Program-made: the position numbers and the translations under genes
The notes under the pieces: model-generated
What the model was told of the DNA's origin: nothing
Seen by the model: the letters and a program-made list of their open reading frames with translations, nothing else
Databases searched by the model: none
In this document: in pieces, positions 17,579-26,571 of the stretch
Layout of the letters: each line of letters begins with the position of its first letter
Position numbering within the stretch: position 1 is the stretch's first letter
From: Pseudomonas sp. NCCP-436
GTDB taxonomy: Bacteria; Pseudomonadota; Gammaproteobacteria; Pseudomonadales; Pseudomonadaceae
NCBI RefSeq assembly: GCF_019656335.1
Contig: NZ_BPLZ01000003.1
Coordinates: forward strand, 124,001-188,000
DNA length: 64,000 nt
Direction of reading: 5' to 3'

Positions 17579-18433
17579 ATGCCCCAATACCGCCGCCTGC
17601 TCGGCATTCATACCGGTCAGCCCGCATCTGACGGTGCCGGCGTGAAACTTCAACGCGTTATCAGCGGGCCTAACCTGGCTCCCTTCGATCCCTTCCTGAT
17701 GCTCGACGAGTTCGCCAGCAGCGACCCGGATGACTACATCGCCGGTTTCCCCCCGCACCCGCATCGAGGCTTCGAAACCATCACCTACATGCTCGAAGGT
17801 CGCATGCGCCACGAGGATCATCTGGGCAACGTCGGCCTGCTAAACCCCGGCGACGTGCAATGGATGACCGCTGCACGCGGCATCATTCACAGTGAGATGC
17901 CAGAGCAACAGTCCGGCACCCTGCGCGGTTTCCAGCTGTGGCTGAACCTGCCGGCGCGGGACAAGCTCGGCCCGGCCGCCTACCGCGACATTCCGGCCGC
18001 ACAGATTCCTCGTTTGGTCACCCCCGGAGGGGTCGAGGTAGTGGTCATCGCCGGTACCTTCGAGGAAGGCGGGATCCATCAGCCGGGCGCCGTGCAGCGT
18101 CCGTGCACCCTGCCCCAACTGTTCGATCTGCACCTGCCGCCAGGCAGTCGCATTGCACCACATCTGAACGATGGCCAGCGAGTGTTGCTGTACGTCTATG
18201 AAGGCATTCTGGAACTGCTGGAAACGACCAACGAGACAGTGGCTGCCGGCCGGCTGCTGCGTCTTTCGGAAAGCGGCGAACTGCACCTGAGCAGCCGCGA
18301 TGGCGCCCGCGTTCTGCTGATCGCCGGCACCCCGTTGCGCGAGCCGATAGTGCAATACGGCCCGTTCGTGATGAACAGCCGCGAGGAAGTCGAACAGGCT
18401 CTGCGAGACTTCCGCGGCGGTGAACTGACCTGA
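17579..18433 (+). CDS. Pirin-family bicupin protein
   Basis: A 284-residue protein. The N-terminal cupin carries the metal-binding motif GFPPHPHRGFETITYMLEGRMRHEDHLGN, with two His in HPHRG and a third in the RHED segment, plus the Glu in IIHSEMP. The C-terminal cupin is less conserved, as usual. Some pirins act as quercetinases, others as redox-sensing regulators that need Fe(II). ATG 17579 (MPQYRRLLGIH) is the start. The upstream ATG at 17564 lies inside the ribosome-binding hairpin and is rejected. The gene is monocistronic, and a convergent patatin-like gene begins 3 bp beyond its stop. Confidence 0.9.
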   Translation: MPQYRRLLGIHTGQPASDGAGVKLQRVISGPNLAPFDPFLMLDEFASSDPDDYIAGFPPHPHRGFETITYMLEGRMRHEDHLGNVGLLNPGDVQWMTAARGIIHSEMPEQQSGTLRGFQLWLNLPARDKLGPAAYRDIPAAQIPRLVTPGGVEVVVIAGTFEEGGIHQPGAVQRPCTLPQLFDLHLPPGSRIAPHLNDGQRVLLYVYEGILELLETTNETVAAGRLLRLSESGELHLSSRDGARVLLIAGTPLREPIVQYGPFVMNSREEVEQALRDFRGGELT

Positions 18434-18436
18434 GCC

Positions 18437-19624
18437 TCAGCCCTGCTGCGGCGCCCCGTTGAGGCCAAGAAAAGTGTACAGATCAGCCTTGCGCGCCATA
18501 GCATCCTGATAGCCTAGTTCGATCAGCTCGCTGCAGTAACCGCGCTCGAACAGCAGGTAACTGATCACACTGGCACCACCACTATGGGTCGCCCCCGGCC
18601 CACGCAGGAACATCCGCAACGCCCGCGGCAACTCCTGCTGGTGGCGCATGGCGATGCGATCGAGCGGCTGGCTCGGCGCGATCACCAGCACATCCACCGG
18701 ATTCAGCCCGGCAACTCGCGGGCGCTGTCCATCTGGCACCAGAGTCGAGAGGTAGTTGAGCCGTTCGAGCAGCTCGATATCGGCTTCCAGATTGTCGATG
18801 AAGGTGCTGTTGAGCAGATGACCGCCAATCTGCGCCAGACTTGGCGGCCGGGTACTGGCCGGGCGCGGAGACGGTAACTGCTGCCCGGCCTTTGCGTTGG
18901 GATTGTCGCTGACACCAATCACCAGCACCCGGCTGGCGCCCAGATGTAGCGCCGGGCTGATGGGCGCAGCCTGGCGCACCGCACCATCGCCGAAATACTC
19001 CCGACTGAGGCGCACCGGGGGGAAGATCAGCGGAATCGCCGTGCTGGCCAGCAAATGCTCCAGTTGCAGGCGCGTGGGAATACCCACCCGGCGGTGGCGG
19101 AACCAGGGATCGATGCTGCCACGCCCCTGGTAGAAGGTCACGGCCTGGCCACTGTCATAACCGAAAGCAGTCACCGCCACCGCCCGCAACTGACGCTGGC
19201 GCACCGCAGCGGCAATCCCGGAGAAGTCCAGCTCGCGCGTCAGCAGATCGCGCAGCGGGGCACTGTCGAGCAGGGCCACGGGCGTTTCACGACGCAGTCC
19301 AAGCAGGCTGTGCCCGATGAAGCGTGATGCCTGGCGGAGTACGCCAGACCAGTCGCTACGATACACCATATGAGTGTGAAAGCCCTGCCAGACCACTGTC
19401 AGACGCCGCACCGCCTCACGAAAATGCAGCGCGCCACAGGCCAGCCCGACAGCATTTACCGCCCCGGCCGAAGTGCCGACGATCACGGGGAATGGATTGT
19501 CCGAGTCATCTGGCAGCAAATCGGCAATGGCGGCCAGAACACCGACCTGATAGGCCGCCCGTGCGCCGCCACCGGACAGGATCAACCCGGTAACAGGCTG
19601 CTCTGGGTGGGCAATGGCGGGCAT
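18437..19624 (-). CDS. Patatin-like phospholipase domain protein
   Basis: A 395-residue protein. The patatin oxyanion loop SGGGARAAYQ is at residues 17-26, the nucleophile Ser52 in GTSAG, and the dyad Asp213 in GDGAVRQ. This is a serine-aspartate lipid acyl hydrolase of the RssA/YchK-like group. The C-terminal third (after about 250) is variable and ends in an aromatic segment SVISYLLFERGYCSELIELGYQDA. No signal peptide is seen, so it acts in the cytoplasm or on the inner-membrane face. ATG 19624 is preceded by AAGGAT. It lies 34 bp after an acyltransferase gene on the same strand, forming a likely lipid-related pair. Confidence 0.85.
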   Translation of the reverse strand: MPAIAHPEQPVTGLILSGGGARAAYQVGVLAAIADLLPDDSDNPFPVIVGTSAGAVNAVGLACGALHFREAVRRLTVVWQGFHTHMVYRSDWSGVLRQASRFIGHSLLGLRRETPVALLDSAPLRDLLTRELDFSGIAAAVRQRQLRAVAVTAFGYDSGQAVTFYQGRGSIDPWFRHRRVGIPTRLQLEHLLASTAIPLIFPPVRLSREYFGDGAVRQAAPISPALHLGASRVLVIGVSDNPNAKAGQQLPSPRPASTRPPSLAQIGGHLLNSTFIDNLEADIELLERLNYLSTLVPDGQRPRVAGLNPVDVLVIAPSQPLDRIAMRHQQELPRALRMFLRGPGATHSGGASVISYLLFERGYCSELIELGYQDAMARKADLYTFLGLNGAPQQG

Positions 19625-19658
19625 TTCAAAATCCTTATCCGGGTGAGCTTCAGCGGCG

Positions 19659-20591
19659 CTAAGCGTGCCTGTCGTACAGCTTGGGTTCGCCTTCGGGGCG
19701 CGTCTTGAAACGGCGGTGAGCCCACAGGTACTGCTCGGGCACCTCGCTGACCACCTGCTCGACCCACTGATTGATACGCAGGCAGTCCGCCTCTTCACTG
19801 TCGCCCGGGAAATCGGCCAGAGGCGGATGGACGATCAGCCGGTAGCCGCTGCCGTCGGCCAGCCGTCGTTGGGTGAAGGGAATCACCCGAGCCTTGCCCA
19901 GACGGGCAAACTTGCTGGTGGCAGTAACCGTAGCGGCGGGGATGCCGAACAGCGGCACGAAGATGCTCTGCTTGCGCCCGTAGTCCTGATCCGGCGCATA
20001 CCAGATGGCGCGCCCGGCACGCAGCACCTTGAGCATGGCCCGGATATCCTCACGCTCGATAGCGGTAGCGTCCAGATTGTGGCGTTCGCGGCCACGGCGC
20101 TGAATGTAGTCGAACAGCGCATTGTCGTGCTCCCGATACATGCCATCGATGGTGTGCAACTGCCCTAGCAGCGCCGCGCCGATCTCCAGGGTGGTGAAAT
20201 GCGCAGCCATAAGGATCACGCCCTGCCCCTCCGCCTGAGCCTGCTGCAGGTGCTCCAGCCCTTCGACCCGAGCCAGTCGAGCCAGGCGTGCCTTCGGCCA
20301 CCACCAACTCATGGCCATCTCGAAGAAAGCGATACCGGTGGAAGCGAAATTCTCACGCAGCAACCGCTCACGCCCGGCCGCATCCAGCGTAGGGAAGCAC
20401 AGTTCCAAATTGCGCTTGGCAATGCGTCGGCGCGAGCCGGCCAGATGAAACATCAGCCAGCCCAGCACACGTCCGAGCCACAACTGCACGCGATAGGGCA
20501 ACTGCACCACCAGCCACAGCAGCCCCAGTCCCAGCCACAACGGCCAGAAGCGCGGATGAAGAAAATAGGCGCGAAAATGTGGGCGATCCAT
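19659..20591 (-). CDS. Lipid A biosynthesis (lauroyl) acyltransferase, LpxL/HtrB family
   Basis: A 310-residue inner-membrane protein with one N-terminal helix ([19 protein letters not shown]). The HX4E catalytic motif is at His131-Glu136 (AAHFTTLE), and WYAPDQDYG and [17 protein letters not shown] are family blocks. It transfers a secondary acyl chain from acyl-ACP to the lipid A precursor. ATG 20591 ([10 protein letters not shown]) is used; the reading frame stays open further upstream but without family sequence. In P. aeruginosa an HtrB paralogue lies divergent from minC just as here. It may share a transcript with the patatin-like gene. Confidence 0.92.
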   Translation of the reverse strand: MDRPHFRAYFLHPRFWPLWLGLGLLWLVVQLPYRVQLWLGRVLGWLMFHLAGSRRRIAKRNLELCFPTLDAAGRERLLRENFASTGIAFFEMAMSWWWPKARLARLARVEGLEHLQQAQAEGQGVILMAAHFTTLEIGAALLGQLHTIDGMYREHDNALFDYIQRRGRERHNLDATAIEREDIRAMLKVLRAGRAIWYAPDQDYGRKQSIFVPLFGIPAATVTATSKFARLGKARVIPFTQRRLADGSGYRLIVHPPLADFPGDSEEADCLRINQWVEQVVSEVPEQYLWAHRRFKTRPEGEPKLYDRHA

Positions 20592-20762
20592 GGACAGGTT
20601 CCGAAAACTGGCAAAGCGGTGCATTCTACCCCAGTTTTCCCGGACGCTTCGGCATCCCACGCCCTGACCCTCGCCCTCCCATCCGACGCGCTTGCGAGTG
20701 CCAGGCGATCTGGTTATAAGTCCCGCCATAACTCGACTCGTCACAAGGCCCATCCGCGCCCC

Positions 20763-21491
20763 ATGAGCCAATCCGACCTTCTCGCTCAAGACCCCGTATT
20801 CCAGCTCAAGGGCAGCATGCTCGCCATCACCGTGATGGAACTGACCCACAACGACCTGGAGCGCCTCGACACCCAACTGCAGGAAAAGGTCGCCCAGGCC
20901 CCGGCCTTCTTCAGCAACACGCCCCTGGTACTGGCTCTGGACAAGCTGCCGGAAGCCGAGGGCTCGCTGGAGCTGGCCGAACTAATGGCCGTGTGCCGAC
21001 GTCACGGTCTGCGTACCCTGGCCATCCGCGCCGCACGCGAGAGCGACATCGCGGCTGCCGAGGCGCTGGATATGCCGGTACTGCCGCCCTCCGGCGCACG
21101 TGAACGGCCCATCGACCCAACGCCGCCAAAGCCCGCGCCCAAACCGGCCGAGCCCGAACACCGGCCCAGCCGCATCATCACCAGCCCGGTACGCGGTGGC
21201 CAGCAGATCTACGCCCCGGGCGGCGACCTGATCGTTCTGGCGCCGGTCAGTGCCGGGGCGGAACTTCTTGCCGATGGCAACATCCATGTTTACGCCCCCA
21301 TGCGCGGCCGAGCCCTGGCCGGTGTAAAAGGCAACACCGGAGCACGGATTTTCTGTCAGCAAATGGGCGCTGAAATGTTGTCAATCGCCGGTCATTATAA
21401 GGTCGCCGAAGACCTGCGGCGCGACCCTCTGTGGGGCGATGCAGTCCAGGTAAACCTGACGGGTGACGTGTTGAACATCACTCGCCTTTAA
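20763..21491 (+). CDS. minC: Septum site-determining protein MinC
   Basis: A 242-residue cell-division inhibitor that blocks FtsZ polymers away from mid-cell. The N-terminal domain (about 1-105) binds FtsZ. A Pro-rich linker ([20 protein letters not shown]) leads to the C-terminal beta-helix with [45 protein letters not shown], which dimerises and binds MinD. The start is ATG 20763 (MSQSDLL). It is first in a minCDE operon, with 100 bp to minD, and diverges from the acyltransferase gene. Confidence 0.96.
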   Translation: MSQSDLLAQDPVFQLKGSMLAITVMELTHNDLERLDTQLQEKVAQAPAFFSNTPLVLALDKLPEAEGSLELAELMAVCRRHGLRTLAIRAARESDIAAAEALDMPVLPPSGARERPIDPTPPKPAPKPAEPEHRPSRIITSPVRGGQQIYAPGGDLIVLAPVSAGAELLADGNIHVYAPMRGRALAGVKGNTGARIFCQQMGAEMLSIAGHYKVAEDLRRDPLWGDAVQVNLTGDVLNITRL

Positions 21492-21591
21492 CGGATACTG
21501 CCGCCACTTTTCAGGGACATAAACAAGGCATCCGGAAGCCTCGCTGAGGCCCATGGATTCCCGCTTTCTTCTTTCTTTGGGGTGAATCACC

Positions 21592-22407
21592 TTGGCCAAG
21601 ATCCTCGTAGTCACTTCCGGCAAGGGTGGCGTCGGTAAAACCACCACCAGCGCTGCCATCGGTACCGGCCTCGCCCTGCGCGGCCATAAAACCGTCATCG
21701 TCGATTTCGACGTCGGCCTGCGTAATCTCGACCTGATCATGGGCTGTGAACGCCGCGTGGTGTACGACTTCGTCAATGTGGTCAACGGCGAGGCCACCCT
21801 TGGCCAGGCCCTGATCAAGGACAAGCGCCTCGAAAACCTTTACGTGTTGGCCGCCAGCCAGACCCGTGACAAGGACGCCCTGACCCAGGAAGGCGTCGAA
21901 AAGGTGATCAACGAACTGTCGCAGACCTTCGACTACGTGGTCTGCGACTCCCCGGCCGGCATTGAGAAAGGTGCTCACCTGGCCATGTATTTCGCCGACG
22001 AGGCCATCGTCGTCACCAACCCTGAGGTTTCTTCGGTACGCGACTCCGATCGTATGCTCGGCCTGCTGGCGAGCAAGTCGCGCCGCGCCGAAAAAGGCGA
22101 GGAACCGATCAAGGAACACCTGCTGCTGACTCGCTACAACCCCGAGCGCGTCACCAAAGGGGAAATGCTCGGCGTTGATGACGTCGAGGAAATTCTCGCT
22201 ATTCGCCTGCTGGGAGTGATTCCCGAGTCGCAAGCCGTGCTCAAGGCCTCCAACCAGGGCATCCCGGTGATCCTTGACGAGCAAAGCGACGCAGGCCAGG
22301 CCTACAGCGATGCTGTCGAGCGCCTGCTGGGCAAGGAAGTGCCTCACCGCTTCCTCGACGTGAAGAAGCAGGGCTTCCTGCAACGCCTGTTTGGAGGTCG
22401 CGAATGA
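21592..22407 (+). CDS. minD: Septum site-determining ATPase MinD
   Basis: A 271-residue ParA/MinD-type ATPase. The deviant Walker A motif KGGVGKTT is at residues 11-18. The C-terminal amphipathic membrane-targeting helix is [10 protein letters not shown]. The start codon is TTG at 21592 (read as [10 protein letters not shown]), supported by GGGGTG upstream and by homology; there is no upstream ATG in frame. MinD-ATP recruits MinC to the membrane and oscillates under MinE. Its stop overlaps the minE start. Confidence 0.97.
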   Translation: MAKILVVTSGKGGVGKTTTSAAIGTGLALRGHKTVIVDFDVGLRNLDLIMGCERRVVYDFVNVVNGEATLGQALIKDKRLENLYVLAASQTRDKDALTQEGVEKVINELSQTFDYVVCDSPAGIEKGAHLAMYFADEAIVVTNPEVSSVRDSDRMLGLLASKSRRAEKGEEPIKEHLLLTRYNPERVTKGEMLGVDDVEEILAIRLLGVIPESQAVLKASNQGIPVILDEQSDAGQAYSDAVERLLGKEVPHRFLDVKKQGFLQRLFGGRE

Positions 22408-22658
22408 ACATTTTCGACTTCTTGCGTTCGCGCAAGAAGGAAACCACCGCATCCATCGCCAAGGAGCGCCTGCAGATCATCGTTGCCCACGAGCGGGGCC
22501 AACGCAGCCAGCCTGACTACCTGCCGGCCCTGCAGAAGGAACTGGTCGAGGTGATTCGCAAGTACGTCAATATCGACTCCGAGCAGGTGCAGGTGGCCCT
22601 TGAGAATCAGGGCAACTGCTCGATCCTGGAACTGAACATCACCCTGCCGGATCGCTAA
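22404..22658 (+). CDS. minE: Cell division topological specificity factor MinE
   Basis: An 84-residue protein overlapping minD by four bases (ATGA). It shows the expected N-terminal amphipathic membrane segment ([13 protein letters not shown]), the anti-MinCD helix/strand ([18 protein letters not shown]), and the dimerising C-terminal part ([43 protein letters not shown]). It stimulates MinD ATPase to drive pole-to-pole oscillation. A UUCG-capped hairpin terminator follows. Confidence 0.97.
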   Translation: MNIFDFLRSRKKETTASIAKERLQIIVAHERGQRSQPDYLPALQKELVEVIRKYVNIDSEQVQVALENQGNCSILELNITLPDR

Positions 22659-22675
22659 GCGATACCGGGTGCGTC

Positions 22676-22697
22676 CACGGCGGCTTCGGCCGCCGTG
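22676..22697 (+). terminator. minCDE terminator with TTCG tetraloop
   Basis: CACGGCGGC (22676-22684) pairs perfectly with GCCGCCGTG (22689-22697) around TTCG, followed by TTCGTTTGC. It lies 17 bp after the minE stop. Confidence 0.8.
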
Positions 22698-22798
22698 TTC
22701 GTTTGCAGCAACACATGCCAGCAGAAGCAAAGTCATCCGTGAGGTTTCTGCCGGTTCATAGCATCGCGAATCAGTTCGCATCCAAACCAGCCCACACC

Positions 22799-23434
22799 AT
22801 GCCGCTAAGCCAGATTGAAATTCTCCACCAGGACTCCGCCCTGCTGGTGATCAACAAGCCAACTCTGCTGCTGTCCGTACCAGGCCGCGCCGAGGACAAC
22901 AAGGACTGCCTGGTCACCCGCCTGCAGGAAAACGGTTACCCCGAGGCGCGCATCGTCCACCGGCTGGACTGGGAAACCTCAGGGATCATCGTGCTGGCCC
23001 GCGATGCCGACAGCCATCGTGAACTGTCCCGGCAATTTCATGACCGCGAGACCGAGAAGGCCTACACCGCACTGTGCTGGGGCCAGCTGGAAAGTGACAG
23101 TGGCAGCATCGACCTGCCACTGCGCTACGACCCGCCGACCAAGCCACGCCATGTAGTGGATCACGAACTGGGCAAGCACGCCCTGACCCACTGGCGGGTG
23201 ATTGAGCGCTACGCCGACTGGTGCCGGGTGGAACTGACGCCCATCACCGGCCGCTCGCACCAGTTGCGCGTGCACATGCTGTCTATCGGCCATCCGCTGC
23301 TGGGCGACCGACTCTACGCCCACGAGCAAGCCCTGGCCGCCCATGGGCGCCTGTGCCTGCACGCCAGCATGCTCGCTCTGAGCCATCCGCAAACCGGTGA
23401 ACGCCTGCGCTTCGAGTGCCCGGCACCGTTCTGA
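22799..23434 (+). CDS. rluA: RluA-family pseudouridine synthase
   Basis: A 211-residue enzyme that isomerises uridine to pseudouridine in RNA. The catalytic motif is HRLDWETSG, with the conserved Asp. Flanking blocks are INKPTLLLSVPGR and ITGRSHQLRVHMLSIGHPLLGDRLY. It lacks an S4 domain, as RluA does. ATG 22799 (MPLSQIEIL) is preferred although the ribosome site is weak. The gene order minC-minD-minE-rluA is conserved in Pseudomonas, which supports the RluA assignment (23S and tRNA targets in E. coli). Confidence 0.88.
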   Translation: MPLSQIEILHQDSALLVINKPTLLLSVPGRAEDNKDCLVTRLQENGYPEARIVHRLDWETSGIIVLARDADSHRELSRQFHDRETEKAYTALCWGQLESDSGSIDLPLRYDPPTKPRHVVDHELGKHALTHWRVIERYADWCRVELTPITGRSHQLRVHMLSIGHPLLGDRLYAHEQALAAHGRLCLHASMLALSHPQTGERLRFECPAPF

Positions 23435-23554
23435 GCCAGCCTCCGGGCACCGGCCTTGGCCCAATAGCGAGCGACTATCAGAGCCTGCGCCCAGCTTCGG
23501 GGCACAGAGGCGGGCAAATTGGTTAAACTTGCCCGATCGTTGCCCGGAGTCCCT

Positions 23555-24844
23555 ATGCGCGAAGATCTGATCCAAGGCCTGCTCGATTTTCTCAACGCCT
23601 CGCCCACCCCGTTCCATGCCACCACCAGCCTGGCCATGCGTCTGGAAGCAGCCGGTTTCCGGCATCTGGACGAGCGCGCCGTTTGGCACACCGAACCCGG
23701 CGGGCGCTACTACGTGACCCGCAACGACTCCTCGCTGATCGCGTTCAAACTCGGCCGCCGTTCCCCGGTCGAGAGCGGCGTACGACTGGTTGGCGCACAT
23801 ACCGACAGCCCCTGCCTGCGCGTCAAACCCAACCCGGAACTGCAGCGCCAGGGTTACTTCCAGCTCGGCGTGGAAGTCTACGGCGGCGCCCTGCTCGCCC
23901 CCTGGTTCGACCGCGACCTGTCGCTGGCCGGCCGCGTCACCTATCGCCGTGACGGCAAGGTGGAAAGCCAGTTGATCGACTTCTACCAGCCCATTGCGGT
24001 CATCCCCAGTCTGGCCATTCACCTCAACCGCGAGGCCAATCAGGGATGGGCAATCAACCCGCAGAACGAACTTCCACCGATCATCTGCCAACTGGCCAGC
24101 AGCGAAACCGCCGACTTCCGCGCTCTGCTCGCCGAGCAGTTGGCCATGGAGCACGACTTCAACCCGGACGCCGTGCTGGACTACGAGCTGAGCTTCTACG
24201 ATACCCAGAGCGCCGCCATCGTCGGCCTCAATCAGGAATTCATCGCCAGTGCACGCCTGGATAACCTGCTGTCGTGCTATGCCGGCCTACAGGCACTGAT
24301 CGACGCGGACAGTGAGGAAACCTGCGTGCTGGTCTGCACCGATCACGAGGAAGTCGGCTCCTGCTCCAGCTGCGGCGCAGACGGCGCCTTCCTTGAGCAG
24401 GTGCTGCGCCGCGTGCTGCCCGAAGGTGACGATTTCGTTCGCACCATCCAGCGCTCTCTGCTGGTCTCGGCCGACAATGCCCACGGCATCCACCCAAACT
24501 ATGCCGACAAGCACGACAGCAACCACGGCCCCAAACTCAATGCCGGTCCGGTGATCAAGATCAACAGTAACCAGCGCTATGCCACCACCAGTGAAACGGC
24601 CGGTTTCTTCCGCCATCTGTGCCTGGAGAACGAAGTCCCGGTACAAAGCTTCGTGGTACGCAGCGACATGGGCTGCGGCTCCACCATCGGCCCGATCACA
24701 GCCAGTCAGCTGGGCGTACGCACCGTAGACATCGGCCTGCCTACCTTCGCCATGCACTCGGTGCGCGAATTGGCCGGCAGCCATGATCTGGAGCACCTGC
24801 TGAAGGTACTGACAGCCTTCTACTCCAGCTCTGAACTACCCTGA
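23555..24844 (+). CDS. apeB: M18-family aminopeptidase
   Basis: A 429-residue zinc metallopeptidase of family M18 (aspartyl aminopeptidase type). Metal-ligand motifs appear in order: [46 protein letters not shown], and the final [13 protein letters not shown]. Length matches the bacterial ApeB group. ATG 23555 ([12 protein letters not shown]) has CGGAG upstream. It is a cytoplasmic peptidase that removes N-terminal residues from peptides. It follows rluA in the same direction, with a 120-bp gap. Confidence 0.94.
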   Translation: MREDLIQGLLDFLNASPTPFHATTSLAMRLEAAGFRHLDERAVWHTEPGGRYYVTRNDSSLIAFKLGRRSPVESGVRLVGAHTDSPCLRVKPNPELQRQGYFQLGVEVYGGALLAPWFDRDLSLAGRVTYRRDGKVESQLIDFYQPIAVIPSLAIHLNREANQGWAINPQNELPPIICQLASSETADFRALLAEQLAMEHDFNPDAVLDYELSFYDTQSAAIVGLNQEFIASARLDNLLSCYAGLQALIDADSEETCVLVCTDHEEVGSCSSCGADGAFLEQVLRRVLPEGDDFVRTIQRSLLVSADNAHGIHPNYADKHDSNHGPKLNAGPVIKINSNQRYATTSETAGFFRHLCLENEVPVQSFVVRSDMGCGSTIGPITASQLGVRTVDIGLPTFAMHSVRELAGSHDLEHLLKVLTAFYSSSELP

Positions 24845-24963
24845 GGGCCTGCGGCTGTTGCGCAGAGGCCTTACCTGCGCTGCCGGCTACACCAGCAGCG
24901 CCCAAACTCAGCTTCCCCTTCCGGCAGCAGCCCGGGAAGCACAGAAGAGGTTTCCAACCCGCC

Positions 24964-25551
24964 ATGATCGAACATATCCGCAACAGCCTGCAGGAAGCCC
25001 AGCGCGCTCTGGAGGCCTTTCTCGCCAACGAGCAGACTCTGGGCAATATCCAGAAGGCAGCCGAGCTGCTGATTCAAAGCTTTGAGAATAAGGGCAAGGC
25101 GTTCTCCTGCGGCAACGGCGGCTCCATGTGCGACGCCATGCACTTCGCCGAGGAACTGACCGGTCGCTACCGCAACAACCGCCCGGGCATCGCCGCTGTG
25201 TCGATCAGTGACGCCAGCCATATCAGCTGTGTGGCCAATGATTTTGGCTACGACTACATTTTCTCGCGCTACATCGAGTCCCACGGGCGCGAGGGCGACG
25301 TACTGATCGCCATCAGTACCAGCGGCAAGAGTCCCAATGTGGTCAAGGCGGCCGAAGCAGCCAAAGCGCTGGGCGTGAAGGTGATCGCTCTGACCGGCAA
25401 GCCTGGCTCGCTGCTGGAAAGCCTGGCCGACGTGTGCATCTGCGCCCCGGGCGGTGACTATGCCGATCGCGTGCAGGAGCTGCACATCAAGGTACTGCAC
25501 ATACTCATCGAACTGATCGAGCGCCGGCTCTGCCCGCAGAACTACGCCTGA
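24964..25551 (+). CDS. gmhA: Phosphoheptose isomerase GmhA (SIS domain)
   Basis: A 195-residue SIS-domain protein. The segment [27 protein letters not shown] is nearly that of E. coli GmhA, and [41 protein letters not shown] and [21 protein letters not shown] fit the whole length. It converts sedoheptulose 7-phosphate to heptose 7-phosphate for the LPS inner core. The residue after GGS is Met where E. coli has His, a difference near the active site worth checking. DiaA-type proteins differ in this loop, so GmhA is favoured. AAGAGG lies upstream. Confidence 0.88.
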   Translation: MIEHIRNSLQEAQRALEAFLANEQTLGNIQKAAELLIQSFENKGKAFSCGNGGSMCDAMHFAEELTGRYRNNRPGIAAVSISDASHISCVANDFGYDYIFSRYIESHGREGDVLIAISTSGKSPNVVKAAEAAKALGVKVIALTGKPGSLLESLADVCICAPGGDYADRVQELHIKVLHILIELIERRLCPQNYA

Positions 25552-25558
25552 AGCGCAA

Positions 25559-25586
25559 CGCCGTCAGCGAATATCCGGTGACGGCG
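25559..25586. terminator. Inverted repeat between converging gmhA and AraC genes
   Basis: CGCCGTCA (25559-25566) and TGACGGCG (25579-25586) form an 8-bp stem with a 12-base loop. No T-run follows. It sits between two converging genes, where it may end both transcripts. Confidence 0.4.
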
Positions 25587-25609
25587 AGCCCTTCCTCAAC
25601 GGTGCCGGC

Positions 25610-26359
25610 TCAGGCCGCCCGCAGGCGCTTCGGCGTCAACCCCATGTAACGGCGCATGGCAGTCGTCAATGCACTCTGACTGGAAAACCCGCATTCTTCG
25701 GCAATCCGCACCAGCGGCATGTTGCTTTCACGCAGCAGGCGAGCAGCATGATCGAGACGGGCTTTAAGCAGGTACTGATGCGGCGTAAGACCGACGCTGT
25801 CCTTGAACAGTGCATGAAAATGGCTGGGGCTCAGACACATCTGCCCCGCCAGTTCTGCCACACTGATTCGCCGCGAGAGGTTGCAAGCGATGTAGGCATC
25901 CAGCCGCTGCAGATCCATCAACCCATGCGGATGCCGACGCTGCTCGCCGAACAATCGCAGATGCAGTGCTCGCAGCAGTACGCCGCCCAGCGATCGGGCC
26001 AGGATTGAATCGCTACCGTAACGCTCCAGCTCCGCCCCGGCATAACTGAGCAGGTGCAGGAAATCCACATCCAACGCCGGATAACGCGGCCTTTCAAACA
26101 GACGATGGAGCAGTTCCAGATCCTCACTGGGAGTGTCGCACTCATCCAGATCGAGGATCAGCATACGATTGTCGCCCATACCGGCAAACTGATGAGCCGC
26201 CTCACCCGGCACCAGGCAGGCACGCATCCGGCAGACTTCACCACCGCGCCCGCTCACTTCGAATTCGGCGCGCCCCTCCAGGGACATCACCAGTTGGTGA
26301 TGGCCATGGGCATGTTCATGGGCCTGTTCATCCAGGCGGATAACACGAGCTTGCAACAT
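25610..26359 (-). CDS. AraC-family transcriptional regulator
   Basis: A 249-residue regulator. The N-terminal cupin-like sensor domain (HEHAHGHHQLVMSLEGRAEFEVSGRGGEVCRMRACLVPGEAAHQFAG) is followed by the double helix-turn-helix (about 150-245) with CNLSRRISVAELAGQMCLSPSHFHALFKDSVGLTPHQYLLKARLDHAARLLRES and the signature IAEECGFSSQSALTTAMRRYMGLTPKRLR. It is divergent from the lon/asrA gene. In P. aeruginosa the AraC regulator beside asrA is, as I recall, PruR, which controls proline use. putP lies 18 kb away here, so this identity is an inference. Likely autoregulated through the repeats at 26387-26459. Confidence 0.85.
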   Translation of the reverse strand: MLQARVIRLDEQAHEHAHGHHQLVMSLEGRAEFEVSGRGGEVCRMRACLVPGEAAHQFAGMGDNRMLILDLDECDTPSEDLELLHRLFERPRYPALDVDFLHLLSYAGAELERYGSDSILARSLGGVLLRALHLRLFGEQRRHPHGLMDLQRLDAYIACNLSRRISVAELAGQMCLSPSHFHALFKDSVGLTPHQYLLKARLDHAARLLRESNMPLVRIAEECGFSSQSALTTAMRRYMGLTPKRLRAA

Positions 26360-26386
26360 GACATAAGACTGGCATCACGAAACACG

Positions 26387-26459
26387 GGTTGCACTTTACT
26401 ATTTTCCACGAGAAAACGCCGCAACCACCCATCGAAACAAGGTTGCACCTATAGCAACC
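26387..26459 (-). promoter_or_regulatory. Repeated GGTTGC elements between AraC gene and lon
   Basis: GGTTGCAC occurs at 26387-26394 and 26441-26448 as a direct repeat. The second copy forms a perfect inverted repeat with GCAACC at 26454-26459, with a 7-base spacer. Another GCAACC lies at 26421-26426. They sit in the shared promoter region, as expected for operators. Confidence 0.4.
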
Positions 26460-26571
26460 ATAACACCGAAATTACCAGACCAGACGCATCACGCCGCCCT
26501 ACAGCAAAGCCATGTTGAAATCCCGCTCAAACCGCCCCATGTAGCAGACAACGTGCAAGCAAAGGTGCGCC

